DNA from: CAJLIR01 sp964408085 | Lineage (GTDB): Bacteria; Bacillota_I; Bacilli_A; RF39; UBA660 | DNA length: 64,000 nt | Assembly (NCBI GenBank): GCA_964408085.1 | Contig: CAYOYB010000004.1 | Span: forward strand, 62,001 to 126,000 | Direction: 5' to 3' | Shown: positions 15,968 through 25,447 of the stretch, piece by piece | Numbering within the stretch: the first letter of the stretch is position 1 | Layout of the letters: every line of letters starts with the position of its first letter | Position numbers and translations under genes: made by a program | The notes under the pieces: generated by a model | Told to the model about the DNA's origin: nothing | The model's database searches: none | Seen by the model: only the letters and a program-made list of their open reading frames with translations

Positions 15968-16453
15968 TTATTTAGATATAATATCACAAATTAAATTACT
16001 AATTTCAGTTGGATTTTCTATTGTAAGACCTTCAATAAGTCTAGCTTGTGAATATAATATTTTTGTATATTTTTTTAATTCTTCCTTATCATTTTTATAT
16101 AAATTATTTAATTTTTCTACAATTGGATGTTCACTATTTATTTCTAAAATAGTTTTGGCCTTAATTTTTTGGTCAGTTGGCATCGCATTAAATACTTTTT
16201 CCATTTCAACCGATACATCGCCTTCTGTCGTTAAACAAACAGGATGGCTTTTTAACCTATTTGTAAATCTCACATTTTCAACACTGTCAGTTAAACTTTC
16301 TTTCATTATTTTAAATAAATCTTCATGTTCTTTATTTAATTTCTCAACTTTTTTATTTTCTTCTTCACTATTTAAATTTAAATCTTTTGAGCAAACATTA
16401 ACAAATTTCTTTCCTTCATATTCCATTAATGATTGAATAGCAAATTCATCCAT
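15968..16453 (-). CDS. htpG: HtpG C-terminal part, separated by an in-frame stop
   Basis: This 161-aa ORF is the C-terminal dimerisation region of the Hsp90 chaperone HtpG: MDEFAIQSLMEYEGKKFVNV continues exactly where the upstream ORF ends. It is in the same reading frame as 16457-17848, with only TAA and TAT codons between, in place of the usual Asp/Glu-Glu-Val. No ribosome binding site precedes its ATG. It would be made only by readthrough or by reinitiation at the ATG three bases after the stop. The rest of the sequence looks intact and selected, so the lesion is recent, recoded, or a sequencing error. Confidence 0.75.
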   Translation of the reverse strand: MDEFAIQSLMEYEGKKFVNVCSKDLNLNSEEENKKVEKLNKEHEDLFKIMKESLTDSVENVRFTNRLKSHPVCLTTEGDVSVEMEKVFNAMPTDQKIKAKTILEINSEHPIVEKLNNLYKNDKEELKKYTKILYSQARLIEGLTIENPTEISNLICDIISK

Positions 16454-16456
16454 ATA

Positions 16457-17848
16457 TTAGGTTAAATATAAAATTTCAAAACCTTTATCTTTAACTAATT
16501 CAACTTGTGGTAATAAATCAATTTTATCAACTGTTTCACCATTAGCATAATAAATTGTGTCTTGATCTTTTTTCATATTAGAAACGTATTCTTTCAAAGT
16601 AATTAATTCTTTTTTATCTGATGAATAGAACAATACTAAATCTTTTAGTTTATCTTTATCCATACCATAATTATTATAAATTCCAAATTTTAGTTGCATA
16701 CCAAATGTTTTGAAAAATTTAACATATTCATCACGATTTTTTTCTAACAAATTAGTAAGTTCATTTTTAATTTTGTTTTCGATACTTTTAGCAATAATAC
16801 CTAAATTTTTATCATGTTGCAACATCTCTCTTGAAATATTTAAAGATAAATCAGGTGTATCAACAATACCTTTAACAAAATTAAAATAATCTGGTAATAA
16901 ATCACTGCATTTATCTTGAATTAAAACACCATTTGAATAAAGTTGTAAACCTTTTTCATATTCCTTTGTATAAAAATCATAAGGAGCATGACTTGGTATA
17001 AATAATAAAGAATTATAACTACATTGACCCTCCACCTTAGAATTAATAACTTTCATTGGCTTTTCATAATCATAAAACTTATCACTATAAAAATTATTAT
17101 AATCTTCGTCAGTTATATCTTTTTTATCCTTTTTCCAAATTGGAACCATACTATTTAAAGTAGCATCTTCATGAGTTGTTTCATACTCATCCTGAGTTCC
17201 TTCTTTTAATACTCTATTTTCTACTTCCATAATAATTGGATATCTAATATAATCAGAATATTTTTTAATAATACTTCTAATTTTATATTCCTCTAAATAT
17301 TCACTATATTTAAAATCATCATCGTCATCTTTTAAATGCAATGTAATAACTGTACCATTTGTATCTTTATCAGACTCTTCAATTGTATAGCCATCTTCTC
17401 CTGATGATTTCCATAAATATGCTTTATTATCTCCAACTGCTTTAGATAAAACTTCTATTTCACTACTAACCATAAATGCTGAATAAAAACCAACACCGAA
17501 TTGACCAATTATATCAACATCTTCTTTATTTTCATTTTCTTGTTTAAATGATAATGACCCACTTTTAGCAATTGTCCCCAAATTATTTTCTAACTCATCT
17601 TCGGTCATACCAATACCACTATCAGTAATTGTTAAAGTCTTATTGTCTTTATCAACATCAATTCTAATTTTTAAATCATCACGTGATACTTTTATATTTT
17701 GGTCAGTCAATGAATTATAATATAACTTATCCATAGCGTCACTTGCATTAGAAATAAGTTCCCTCATAAAAATTTCTTTATTTGTATAAATTGAATTAAT
17801 CATTAAGTCTAATAATCTTTTAGATTCTGCTTTAAATTGTTTTTTCAT
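16457..17848 (-). CDS. htpG: HtpG (Hsp90) N-terminal and middle domains, prematurely stopped
   Basis: HtpG is the bacterial Hsp90, an ATP-dependent chaperone. This 463-aa ORF has the GHKL ATPase motifs: ELISNASDAMDK (residue about 30), TDSGIGMTEDEL (about 75) and GQFGVGFYSAFMV (about 115), followed by the middle domain ending at GFEILYLT. A single in-frame TAA at 16459-16457 then ends it; the normal protein would continue for about 160 residues (15968-16453). Full length would be about 626 aa, the family norm. The ATG follows AGGAGGCTAAAAA. A CIRCE-like site overlaps its promoter. Confidence 0.9.
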   Translation of the reverse strand: MKKQFKAESKRLLDLMINSIYTNKEIFMRELISNASDAMDKLYYNSLTDQNIKVSRDDLKIRIDVDKDNKTLTITDSGIGMTEDELENNLGTIAKSGSLSFKQENENKEDVDIIGQFGVGFYSAFMVSSEIEVLSKAVGDNKAYLWKSSGEDGYTIEESDKDTNGTVITLHLKDDDDDFKYSEYLEEYKIRSIIKKYSDYIRYPIIMEVENRVLKEGTQDEYETTHEDATLNSMVPIWKKDKKDITDEDYNNFYSDKFYDYEKPMKVINSKVEGQCSYNSLLFIPSHAPYDFYTKEYEKGLQLYSNGVLIQDKCSDLLPDYFNFVKGIVDTPDLSLNISREMLQHDKNLGIIAKSIENKIKNELTNLLEKNRDEYVKFFKTFGMQLKFGIYNNYGMDKDKLKDLVLFYSSDKKELITLKEYVSNMKKDQDTIYYANGETVDKIDLLPQVELVKDKGFEILYLT

Positions 17849-17889
17849 TTTTTAGCCTCCTAATAATTGTTAATCTCTTAACAACATCA

Positions 17890-17918
17890 ATATTACTACA
17901 AAATTTGGCAATTGTCAA
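17890..17918 (-). promoter_or_regulatory. htpG promoter
   Basis: -35 TTGACA (17918-17913), 17-bp spacer, -10 TAATAT (17895-17890) on the minus strand. The -35 box lies inside the CIRCE-like operator, so bound HrcA would block RNA polymerase. Confidence 0.8.
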
Positions 17919-17931
17919 TGATGAGTGCTAA
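17905..17931 (-). promoter_or_regulatory. CIRCE-like HrcA operator (one half degenerate)
   Basis: TTAGCACTC at 17931-17923 is a perfect CIRCE half site. After exactly nine bases comes AATTGCCAA, which matches six of nine positions of the expected GAGTGCTAA. The position over the htpG promoter and the correct spacing support HrcA heat-shock control, probably weak because of the poor second half. Confidence 0.7.
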
Positions 17932-17964
17932 TGAAACATATTTTTACATAATTTAATAACTAAA

Positions 17965-17994
17965 TAAAAAACACAATATTTTGAATATATTGTG
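17965..17994 (-). terminator. Terminator of the CYTH gene
   Basis: CACAATAT pairs with ATATTGTG around a 7-nt loop on the minus strand, followed by six T residues. It lies 60 bp after the stop of the CYTH gene at 18053. Confidence 0.75.
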
Positions 17995-18052
17995 CAATTT
18001 TAACTTTTTAACATTTTTTTGTAATAATTATACAAATATAATACATTTCTAT

Positions 18053-18580
18053 CTACTTATGTTTGGATAATATGAAATCACAATATTCGCTTATATCATC
18101 TGTCTTAGTGGCCATATAACCATTTGCCAATTTATCTAAATCTGTTACTTCTTCACCTAACCAACTTGGGATACAATAATTGTTGGCTTGTTCTATAGAA
18201 GTATATTCTATCTCTGCTATACAAATGCCTTCAAAAAAATCATGAAAAACATCTAAATCCATCTTTAACCCATCATTTAGTGGTATCTTATATCTTGTTT
18301 TAAATATTGTTCTGCCTTCTTTTGCTGTAACAAGCTGTTGGTAAATATTTTCTGGTAATTCAATATTATGCTCTATGCATTCAAATGAGCCATCCTCAAT
18401 CCTAGCCTTTTTAGAAAATACACATCTAACATTATTTCCATTTTTAAATTTTCTTAATCGTATAGGAGCTCCGCCTTTATTTAAATAAGATTGTTCTATT
18501 TCAATGTGTTCGTAATCATTTAAATTTATGGGTAATTCTAAAACTTGATACTTTTTTTCTATTTCATGCTCTATAGCCAT
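18053..18580 (-). CDS. CYTH-domain (triphosphate tunnel) enzyme
   Basis: A 175-aa protein with the signature EHEIEKKYQV at its N terminus, the ExExK motif of CYTH/triphosphate tunnel metalloenzymes, followed by alternating charged strands (PIRLRKFKNG, RTIFKTRYKIPL, LKMDLDVFHD, ICIAEIEYTS) that line the tunnel. Family members hydrolyse inorganic triphosphate or thiamine triphosphate, or act as class IV adenylate cyclases; which of these applies is unknown. GGAGAGATTGGT precedes the ATG. It stands alone, with a terminator behind it. Confidence 0.85.
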   Translation of the reverse strand: MAIEHEIEKKYQVLELPINLNDYEHIEIEQSYLNKGGAPIRLRKFKNGNNVRCVFSKKARIEDGSFECIEHNIELPENIYQQLVTAKEGRTIFKTRYKIPLNDGLKMDLDVFHDFFEGICIAEIEYTSIEQANNYCIPSWLGEEVTDLDKLANGYMATKTDDISEYCDFILSKHK

Positions 18581-18695
18581 ACCAATCTCTCCTTATCATA
18601 CTTATTATTAAATTAACATTATTTTTCACAAATTAAAACCGCCCTTGCAATTAAAATAACATAGATAGAAAAAAATTTCAATAAATTAAAATTAT

Positions 18696-19055
18696 TTATC
18701 GAAATTTCTTAATCATAAATGCCAAAAATCTACTTATTATTTTATTTATTAAAATATTTAATATACTTATTATTGAAATTCCTATTGATATACCATACCA
18801 GATATTATGAGTAAAATAAATTGATAAACCAATAGATATTATATAACTGAGTATTCCAAAACAACCTCTAACATAACCATTTATAAATTCAAGCAAAATG
18901 CTAATTAACATTAATACTGTAGTTATATTTACTAAATTATATAATTTAAAGTAGAAGAAAATTAGATTAAGAATCGCTAAAACAAAATAATAATAGTAAA
19001 AAATTTTTAAACAAAGTCTAAAAATTTTTTCTAAAGTACGTTCTGTTTTATTCAT
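18696..19055 (-). CDS. Hypothetical membrane protein
   Basis: A 119-aa protein with a basic N terminus (MNKTERTLEKIFRL) and about four closely spaced hydrophobic helices from residue 15 to 105. The ATG overlaps the end of the phosphomannomutase gene by 8 bp, so translation is probably coupled. No ribosome binding site of its own is obvious. I do not recognise the family, and nothing beyond membrane location can be stated. Confidence 0.55.
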   Translation of the reverse strand: MNKTERTLEKIFRLCLKIFYYYYFVLAILNLIFFYFKLYNLVNITTVLMLISILLEFINGYVRGCFGILSYIISIGLSIYFTHNIWYGISIGISIISILNILINKIISRFLAFMIKKFR

Positions 19056-20436
19056 TATCTAAATTGCTGACTAAACTTTCAAGTAAATTTTTAAATTCTT
19101 CTGAAATTTCTTCTAATAACTCTAAAGTACTAGCTTCAAAACGCATTGTGATATTAGGACCAGTATTAGAAGCACGAACTAATGCCCAACCATTTTCAAA
19201 TTCTATCCTAACACCATCTATATCAACAAATTTATAATCATTGGAAATCGCATATTCTTTAACTTTTTCAACAACCGAAAATTTCTTATCATCAGCGACA
19301 TTTATCTTAAGTTCACTAGTAGAATAATATTTATTTATACCGCTTAACCATTCACTTAATGTTTTATCAGAATTACTTAAAACTTCATACATTCTAAGGC
19401 CGCCATATATACCATCATCAAAACCTAAAAATTTATCACGGAAGAAAACATGACCAGAAAATTCACCACCAAAATCAAAATTTCCTTCTTGCATTTTCAT
19501 ATTGCAATATGAATTACCCGTTCTATACATTACTGGTTCTATATTCAAATTTTTTAATTCATCAATTAATGTTTTAGAACATTTAACATCAAATAAACCT
19601 TTACGAACCTTTAAATTTTTATTTAAATAACGATACATAATTAACATATATAAATCAGCTGCAATAAATTTACCATTTTCATCAACAATCCCAATTCGGT
19701 CAGCATCACCATCAATACCAATACCAAAATCAAACCCTAGTTCAACAACTTTTTTTCCTAAATCTATCATATTACTAGGTATAGATGGGTCCGGATGATG
19801 ATTTGGAAAATTACCATCACTTTCACAATATAATGGATAATACTCAATTCCTAATGCATCAAATACATCTTTTATTATAATTGAGCCTGTCCCATTACCA
19901 CAATCTAAAACGACTCTTAATTTTTTATTACCTAAATCTAAAGAACTCGTAAGCAATTTTATATAGTTATCCCTTAAATCTTCTTTCTTAACCTGACCTG
20001 CTCCATTATCGAAATTTCCTGCTAAAGTAAACTCCATAAAATCTTGAATATATTTACCATAAGCATTTCCCCAACTTTCAAAAGAAATTTTGAATCCATT
20101 ATATTCTTTTGGATTATGACTAGCAGTAATCATAATACTTGTTGGAACATTATATTTAATACGACCATAATAATACATTGGAGTTGTAACAAGCCCTAAA
20201 TCAATAACATCACTACCACTATCAACTAAACCTTTTACTAAAGCATTATGTAAAATTGGTGAAGAAAGACGATTATCATAGCCAACAATTGTTTTGGTGC
20301 TATTGTACTTTTTTATATATGTTCCAAAACTTCTACCAAGCGTATAAGCAACATCTTCATTTAAATCAGTACCATAGATACCACGAATATCATACTCTCT
20401 AAAAATAGATTTATTAATTTCCTTTATTACCTTCAT
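19048..20436 (-). CDS. Phosphomannomutase/phosphoglucomutase
   Basis: A 462-aa alpha-D-phosphohexomutase. All four active-site loops are present: phosphoserine loop TASHNPKEYNGFKI (about residue 100), metal loop GIDGDADRIGIVD (about 240), sugar-binding GEFSGHVFFRD (about 325) and the phosphate-binding loop RASNTGPNITMRFEA (about 430). It interconverts hexose 1- and 6-phosphates for cell-surface sugar nucleotides. The AlgC/ManB-type architecture does not decide between mannose and glucose. AGGAGGTTATTAA precedes the ATG; a weak extended -10 (TGATACAAT) lies about 40 bp upstream. Confidence 0.92.
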   Translation of the reverse strand: MKVIKEINKSIFREYDIRGIYGTDLNEDVAYTLGRSFGTYIKKYNSTKTIVGYDNRLSSPILHNALVKGLVDSGSDVIDLGLVTTPMYYYGRIKYNVPTSIMITASHNPKEYNGFKISFESWGNAYGKYIQDFMEFTLAGNFDNGAGQVKKEDLRDNYIKLLTSSLDLGNKKLRVVLDCGNGTGSIIIKDVFDALGIEYYPLYCESDGNFPNHHPDPSIPSNMIDLGKKVVELGFDFGIGIDGDADRIGIVDENGKFIAADLYMLIMYRYLNKNLKVRKGLFDVKCSKTLIDELKNLNIEPVMYRTGNSYCNMKMQEGNFDFGGEFSGHVFFRDKFLGFDDGIYGGLRMYEVLSNSDKTLSEWLSGINKYYSTSELKINVADDKKFSVVEKVKEYAISNDYKFVDIDGVRIEFENGWALVRASNTGPNITMRFEASTLELLEEISEEFKNLLESLVSNLDNE

Positions 20437-20600
20437 TTAATAACCTCCTACCTTATATAAATTGTATCATAGATAGACCAATATTAAAATAATAAATTTT
20501 ATTTAAATTTTAGATTGCTATTTTTAAATTTTAATGTTATTATAACTCTCAAAAGATTTACTATACTGAGTAAAAATAATGTTAACGAAAGAGCGATTTT

Positions 20601-21584
20601 ATGAAAATAGATAATAATTTATTAAATGAATTAGGAAATAGTAATACTAGTATTATTAAAGTTTTAGAAGATAATGAAGTTTATGAAAAAAATAGTATTA
20701 ATAAAATATTTAGTTATGCTATAACAAACTGGAAAAATAGTGATAGAATTGATGATTTAATTATATTCGCACATAAATATGATTATTTAAAAAGATTAAT
20801 AAATAATAAAAAATTTAGTGATACAATTATAAATTCCAAATTTCCTCTAATTAAATTAAAAGCATTAGTCAAAAATAATACTGAAATATATAAAAAAATT
20901 ATGTTAAAAATAAATGAAAATAAAAAATTATTTATTAAAAAAACCGTTAATTACTCCATAAGCAAGCACTTCAATATAACAGAAATTAATAAATCGATGT
21001 TAAAATTAATCCAAGAAATAATTTTTATGATTATTGAAGAAATTGCCAAAAATGAAAATGAAGATATATGTAACTTAGAATTGATAGGAGAAGGTGATTT
21101 TTCACTTGTCTATTCTATTGGGGATAAAATCATAAAAATTGGTAGCAAACGAGCAACACCAAAATTTCCAAATAACCCATATATTGTTAAACCTCTATTA
21201 AGAAAATCCATACCGATTAATGATAATAATGATATAGTATTTATTGAAGTCTGCGAAAAAATTAAAACTAATTGCTGCACTGAAGAAGATGTCTATAAAC
21301 TTTATAAAAGTTTAAGAGAAATTGGATTAATTTGGATGGATCCTAAAAAAAGTAATGTTGGTAAATTAATTAAAGACAACAAAATTTATTGGAATAGCAA
21401 TTTAAATCCTTCTGACAAAGCTTTAATGTTAGATGAATATGTAGAAGATACTGAATTAAAAGCAGGAGACCCTGTAATTTGTGATGCCGATTTAATATAT
21501 ACATATAGTAAGAAAATGAATATTCAAAGAGTTGCTAAATTTGAACTTAAATATAGGGATGAGAAACGGAAACAAAAAGATTGA
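20601..21584 (+). CDS. Protein kinase-fold protein, atypical
   Basis: A 327-aa protein. Residues 1-150 are helical and very rich in Lys, Asn and Ile. The C-terminal half has kinase-like landmarks: LELIGEGDFSLVYSIGDKII (glycine-rich loop followed by strands; the Lys in IIKIG would bind ATP), then IWMDPKKSNVGKL, which resembles a catalytic loop with Asp and Asn but no His, and ICDADLIY in place of DFG. A small-substrate or protein kinase is plausible, with HxD degenerate to M-D. The substrate is unknown. It stands alone, opposite to its neighbours, and ends at a bidirectional terminator. Confidence 0.6.
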   Translation: MKIDNNLLNELGNSNTSIIKVLEDNEVYEKNSINKIFSYAITNWKNSDRIDDLIIFAHKYDYLKRLINNKKFSDTIINSKFPLIKLKALVKNNTEIYKKIMLKINENKKLFIKKTVNYSISKHFNITEINKSMLKLIQEIIFMIIEEIAKNENEDICNLELIGEGDFSLVYSIGDKIIKIGSKRATPKFPNNPYIVKPLLRKSIPINDNNDIVFIEVCEKIKTNCCTEEDVYKLYKSLREIGLIWMDPKKSNVGKLIKDNKIYWNSNLNPSDKALMLDEYVEDTELKAGDPVICDADLIYTYSKKMNIQRVAKFELKYRDEKRKQKD

Positions 21585-21607
21585 TATAGTTAAATATCAA
21601 TCTTTTT
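21574..21607. terminator. Bidirectional terminator
   Basis: AAAAAGATTGATAT pairs with ATATCAATCTTTTT around a short loop, serving the convergent genes on both sides. It is a strong 14-bp stem with T runs in both directions. Confidence 0.85.
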
Positions 21608-23673
21608 TAAAATGGATTAGCCATAATCTCTTCTAAATCAAAATAGAAACCAAATTCTTGATAATAATTATCACCTATTTTAGCATGTTTTGTTTCAACA
21701 TTTTTACCACCTAATGATTCATAAAATTTTATAGATTCATCATTATCAGAAACACACCAAACAATCATATTTCTTTTTTGTTGATTCAAAAGTTCTTTAA
21801 CAGTTTCTTTAAACAAACTTGTTCCTATACCTTTTCCTTTATAATCTGGTTTAATATATAAACTAACTAGTTCGGCATCGTATTTATCATCTTGCTTTTT
21901 TAAATCAAAACAAGAATATCCTAAAACTTCATCATCCTTTACAGCTACTAAAACTAAATCTTTATATTCTTCAAAACTTTTTATATAACGTTCTGTTTGA
22001 CTCTCATAATCCAATGCTTTTAAATATTTAGAAGCGATAATTCTATCATAAGCAGTACGCCATCCATCGACTTTAATTTGTGCCATTTGTTTCTGATCTT
22101 TTAACTCATTTTTTCTAATGACATATTGATCAGCTGGTGTCAAATATGATAATGCTTTATTCATTTGAGAAAAAGCTAAAATTATTTTTTCATCTTCGAT
22201 TGCGTAAGATACTCTAGCAATTAATTCATCCTTATAAGGCCAACTAACCGATTGTCCAACTAAAAATCTAATACGAGAAGTTTTATAAAAGAATTTAAGT
22301 AAATCATTTTCACTAGTAATGCTTGTGCCTTTATATTTCATTCCCTTTAATTTAGTAAAATCAAGTAGAGCAAAGAAACCCGCTTCTGGCTCTAAATTTT
22401 CTGGAAAATCTACATAAGGTAATCCCTGTAAAACTTTTTTTAATTCTTTTTCATCAGTAACTGTATTTTTAATTTCCAATTCAATTTGCTCAGCCATATC
22501 AGAATCTTTTATGCTATCAATACCATTAACTAAAGCCTTTAATAAATTAAATTTGTAAATATAAATCTGTCTTAACTTTGAAAAGTATTTTTCATAAATT
22601 TTTTCTCGTTTAGGCGTAACGTTAAATGCCCCTGCTAAAGCACGCCCAACTATATCGGGTGAAGAATCCATACCTTGAAAGATTCGATTTATTAATTCCC
22701 TTATAATTATTTCATCAGCTACAACAAAACCTGCTCGTAAACTAGCTAAGCCATAACTTTTTGATAATCCAAATAAAGAAATTGTATTACGAAACATACC
22801 TGGTAACGTTGCAATAGGTTTAGCTATATTTGATGCATCATAAGTTAAATCACGATAAACTAAATCATCAATTACAAAAACACCACGTTCTAAACAAACA
22901 TTCCCAATTTCTTTTAAAAGTTCTACTTCTTTTTCACCCATTACCTTGCCAGTTGGATTATTAGGGTTAGCATTTAAAAAAGCAACAACACGAGGTACAT
23001 ATCCTTTTCTTCTATTATAAACTTTCTGCAAACTTTCATTAATGTCATCAATTTTTGAAGCTAATTTTTGAGGATTGACTAACCAATTATCCTCTTTGTC
23101 TAAATCAAGAATTTCAACTTCTGCTCCTGCCCTTTCAGCTCTTATCGTAAACAAACCATAATTAGGACCTGTTGTTAAAACAACATCACCTGGCTTTGAA
23201 ATTATATTTATAATCATATTAAAAGCAATAGAAGTGGAAGGCAAAAAAGTAATATTATGAACAGATAAACCCTTATCGTCTATATCGCTATAAGCATAAG
23301 GATGATCATTAAAAAATCCTTCCTTTTCAATATAATCTAATAAAACTTTTCGAATATTATCATCACCTTCAGTATAAGGGTATTTATACATAGAAGCCGA
23401 ATCTAAAGCTTTTTTCATTTCTTCAATAGATAAAGGAAAAGGTTCATAATTTGTTGGATTTCCACTACCTAAATCAATATCTGGTATTGTCGTAATATTT
23501 TCATCTCTTACTTCATAACCATAAAAATCAATAGCGTCAGCTATATTTTGAACAGTTGGATTAAATTTTTCACCATCTAATCTACCACCAATATAAGGTA
23601 AACCAAACCTACGATCTGCTAAATTTGGATTTTCTCTTAACATTCTATCAATCGCATTTGACTTTATTAACAT
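21607..23673 (-). CDS. PLP aminotransferase fused to a GNAT acetyltransferase
   Basis: A 688-aa two-domain protein. Residues about 1-520 are a class I/II fold-type I aminotransferase: NANPNNPTGKVMG near 235, VFVIDDLVYRDL near 270 (PLP-contacting Asp and Tyr) and FGLSKSYGLASLRAGF near 310 with the Schiff-base Lys. Residues about 545-688 are a GNAT domain: LVSLYIKPDYKGKGIGTSLF contains the acetyl-CoA loop, then NDESIKFYESLGGK. One polypeptide could transaminate and acylate the same amino acid or its product. The substrate is unknown. AGGAGGAGTATT precedes the ATG. It is a single-gene unit. Confidence 0.85.
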   Translation of the reverse strand: MLIKSNAIDRMLRENPNLADRRFGLPYIGGRLDGEKFNPTVQNIADAIDFYGYEVRDENITTIPDIDLGSGNPTNYEPFPLSIEEMKKALDSASMYKYPYTEGDDNIRKVLLDYIEKEGFFNDHPYAYSDIDDKGLSVHNITFLPSTSIAFNMIINIISKPGDVVLTTGPNYGLFTIRAERAGAEVEILDLDKEDNWLVNPQKLASKIDDINESLQKVYNRRKGYVPRVVAFLNANPNNPTGKVMGEKEVELLKEIGNVCLERGVFVIDDLVYRDLTYDASNIAKPIATLPGMFRNTISLFGLSKSYGLASLRAGFVVADEIIIRELINRIFQGMDSSPDIVGRALAGAFNVTPKREKIYEKYFSKLRQIYIYKFNLLKALVNGIDSIKDSDMAEQIELEIKNTVTDEKELKKVLQGLPYVDFPENLEPEAGFFALLDFTKLKGMKYKGTSITSENDLLKFFYKTSRIRFLVGQSVSWPYKDELIARVSYAIEDEKIILAFSQMNKALSYLTPADQYVIRKNELKDQKQMAQIKVDGWRTAYDRIIASKYLKALDYESQTERYIKSFEEYKDLVLVAVKDDEVLGYSCFDLKKQDDKYDAELVSLYIKPDYKGKGIGTSLFKETVKELLNQQKRNMIVWCVSDNDESIKFYESLGGKNVETKHAKIGDNYYQEFGFYFDLEEIMANPF

Positions 23674-23801
23674 AATACTCCTCCTAAATTTATTAACGTT
23701 AATATAATTATAGCAAAAATAAATAAATTGTTGAACGAAAATAAGTTATTTAACATCACAAATAATAATAAATTATATAAAATATGATGAAGGAGGAATT
23801 T

Positions 23802-24728
23802 ATGTATACCATTGATAAAAAATTTATTGATTTAATAAATTTAATTAAAAATCAAAGTTTAGAAGAAGTATATAGTCATATTAAAGACTGTTTTGATAAA
23901 ATACATCCAAGTATTCAAGCATCATTAGAAGATTATTTTAAAAAATTTGATTATTGGGGAAAACTAATTATATCTGAAAATAATTATGAAGAATTATATA
24001 ATCGTGCCGAATCATTAAAAAATCATATTGATGATTATATCTTTCTATATGACAAATTAGAAGATTATCGTTCAAAAAAATTACTATTTGCCATATTAAA
24101 TAATTGGTATAATTTCGATTTTGAAACTCTAAAAACTAGCAATGAAACTAATTATTTACACTACTTTGACGTCGATTTAATTAAATGTGATACTAATGAA
24201 GTAATAGTAGATTTAGGTGCCTATATAGGTGACACTATTATTGATTACCTAAATACTTATGGAACCAATAATTATAAAAAAATATATTGTTATGAAATTA
24301 CTGAAGAAAGTTTTGAGAACTTAAAAAATAATTTAGCCTATTATCCTAATATAGAATTTATAAAAAAGGCAGTTGGAAATGAAATTGGCAATCTATATAT
24401 AAATAAAAGTTCAGTTGACAATTCTGCTAACACAATTAGTGATGAGGGTGAAATTGCTATTCCTGTTACAACCTTAGATGAAGATATTAAAGACCAAATA
24501 ACCATGATAAAAATGGATATTGAAGGTTCAGAACAAAAAGCATTAGAAGGTTGCAGGCAACATATCATAAATGAGCACCCAAAATTATTAATCTCTGTTT
24601 ATCATAATCATGAAGATTTATGGAAAATACCAAAAATGATTAATGAAATGTCTAATGATTATAAATTTCATTTAAGGTATTATGGTAATAACATTTTTCC
24701 AACAGAGATTGTTTTAATCGCAATCTAA
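23802..24728 (+). CDS. FkbM-family methyltransferase
   Basis: A 308-aa protein with an N-terminal helical region (about residues 1-125) and a C-terminal SAM-dependent methyltransferase domain. VIVDLGAYIGDTIIDYL (about 135) is motif I, KKIYCYEITEES motif II, IPVTTLDEDI and MIKMDIEGSEQKALEG (about 245) are the FkbM signature with the catalytic-site Asp. Members methylate sugar or polyketide hydroxyls. The ATG at 23802 has AAGGAGGAATTT upstream; the earlier in-frame ATG at 23784 lacks one. It stands alone and ends at a strong terminator. Confidence 0.85.
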   Translation: MYTIDKKFIDLINLIKNQSLEEVYSHIKDCFDKIHPSIQASLEDYFKKFDYWGKLIISENNYEELYNRAESLKNHIDDYIFLYDKLEDYRSKKLLFAILNNWYNFDFETLKTSNETNYLHYFDVDLIKCDTNEVIVDLGAYIGDTIIDYLNTYGTNNYKKIYCYEITEESFENLKNNLAYYPNIEFIKKAVGNEIGNLYINKSSVDNSANTISDEGEIAIPVTTLDEDIKDQITMIKMDIEGSEQKALEGCRQHIINEHPKLLISVYHNHEDLWKIPKMINEMSNDYKFHLRYYGNNIFPTEIVLIAI

Positions 24729-24756
24729 AAAAGTTTGATCAATTTCAAACTTTTTT
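24727..24756. terminator. Bidirectional terminator
   Basis: AAAAAAGTTTGA pairs with TCAAACTTTTTT around a short loop. It serves the FkbM gene and the convergent membrane protein gene, whose stop codon it overlaps. Confidence 0.85.
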
Positions 24757-25447
24757 AATAAAACATATTTATAAAAATTGCTATAAAAGCAGCCATATTA
24801 AAGAAGAAGCTTACATATATAATCCATTCACGTTTTTTATGATTATCATGAATTAAGCGATATATTTCTGTAGTAGCTAAGACAATATTTAATATTATAA
24901 ACCATAAAATATTATCCCTACTTGAACTAATATAGGTAATAGTTGGAATTATGGTACAAATACTAATATAAAAACAAGTAAGACTAATTGCACTATATTT
25001 TGATTCTTTCTTTTCCATATTTATTTTTCGGTAAATTAAAATTAATAATAATAGTACCCCAAAATATAAACAATTTTGATTCATATAATTTATATTAATA
25101 TTCTTAATAATATCAAGATTAATATTATTTAAAGGATTGCCTGGATTCATTTCAAGTAGAATATCATAATAAGATGAATTATATAAAAAGGAAGGATCAA
25201 AAATAGCACGACAACTAATAAATATTATTAATAATTCTACAAAAATACATAATAAATTATAAACATTATCAAAATTAATTTTATTGTGTTTTAGAAAATC
25301 TTTTATCATTAACAATAGAATGACAATATAAAACAATAAATAAATTATATATTGTTGACATAAACCAAATATATGAATATAAATAGTATTTAAAACTAAT
25401 AGTATTAAACATAAAACTAATTTTAAAATATTCAAGATTTTATTCAT
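24755..25447 (-). CDS. Multi-pass membrane protein next to the XRE-TM regulator
   Basis: A 230-aa protein with about seven hydrophobic helices and little else; short polar loops carry FLKHNKINFD and HDNHKKREW. The ATG at 25447 follows GGTGGTATTG and overlaps the end of the regulator gene (25440-26366) by 8 bp. The coupling suggests that the two work together, for instance as a sensor or a target membrane protein of the regulator. I do not recognise the family. Confidence 0.6.
   Translation of the reverse strand: MNKILNILKLVLCLILLVLNTIYIHIFGLCQQYIIYLLFYIVILLLMIKDFLKHNKINFDNVYNLLCIFVELLIIFISCRAIFDPSFLYNSSYYDILLEMNPGNPLNNINLDIIKNININYMNQNCLYFGVLLLLILIYRKINMEKKESKYSAISLTCFYISICTIIPTITYISSSRDNILWFIILNIVLATTEIYRLIHDNHKKREWIIYVSFFFNMAAFIAIFINMFY

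Noticed and set aside
15968..17848. Frameshift in htpG
   Set aside because: Both halves are in the same frame, separated only by TAA and TAT codons, so it is a nonsense codon and not a frameshift.
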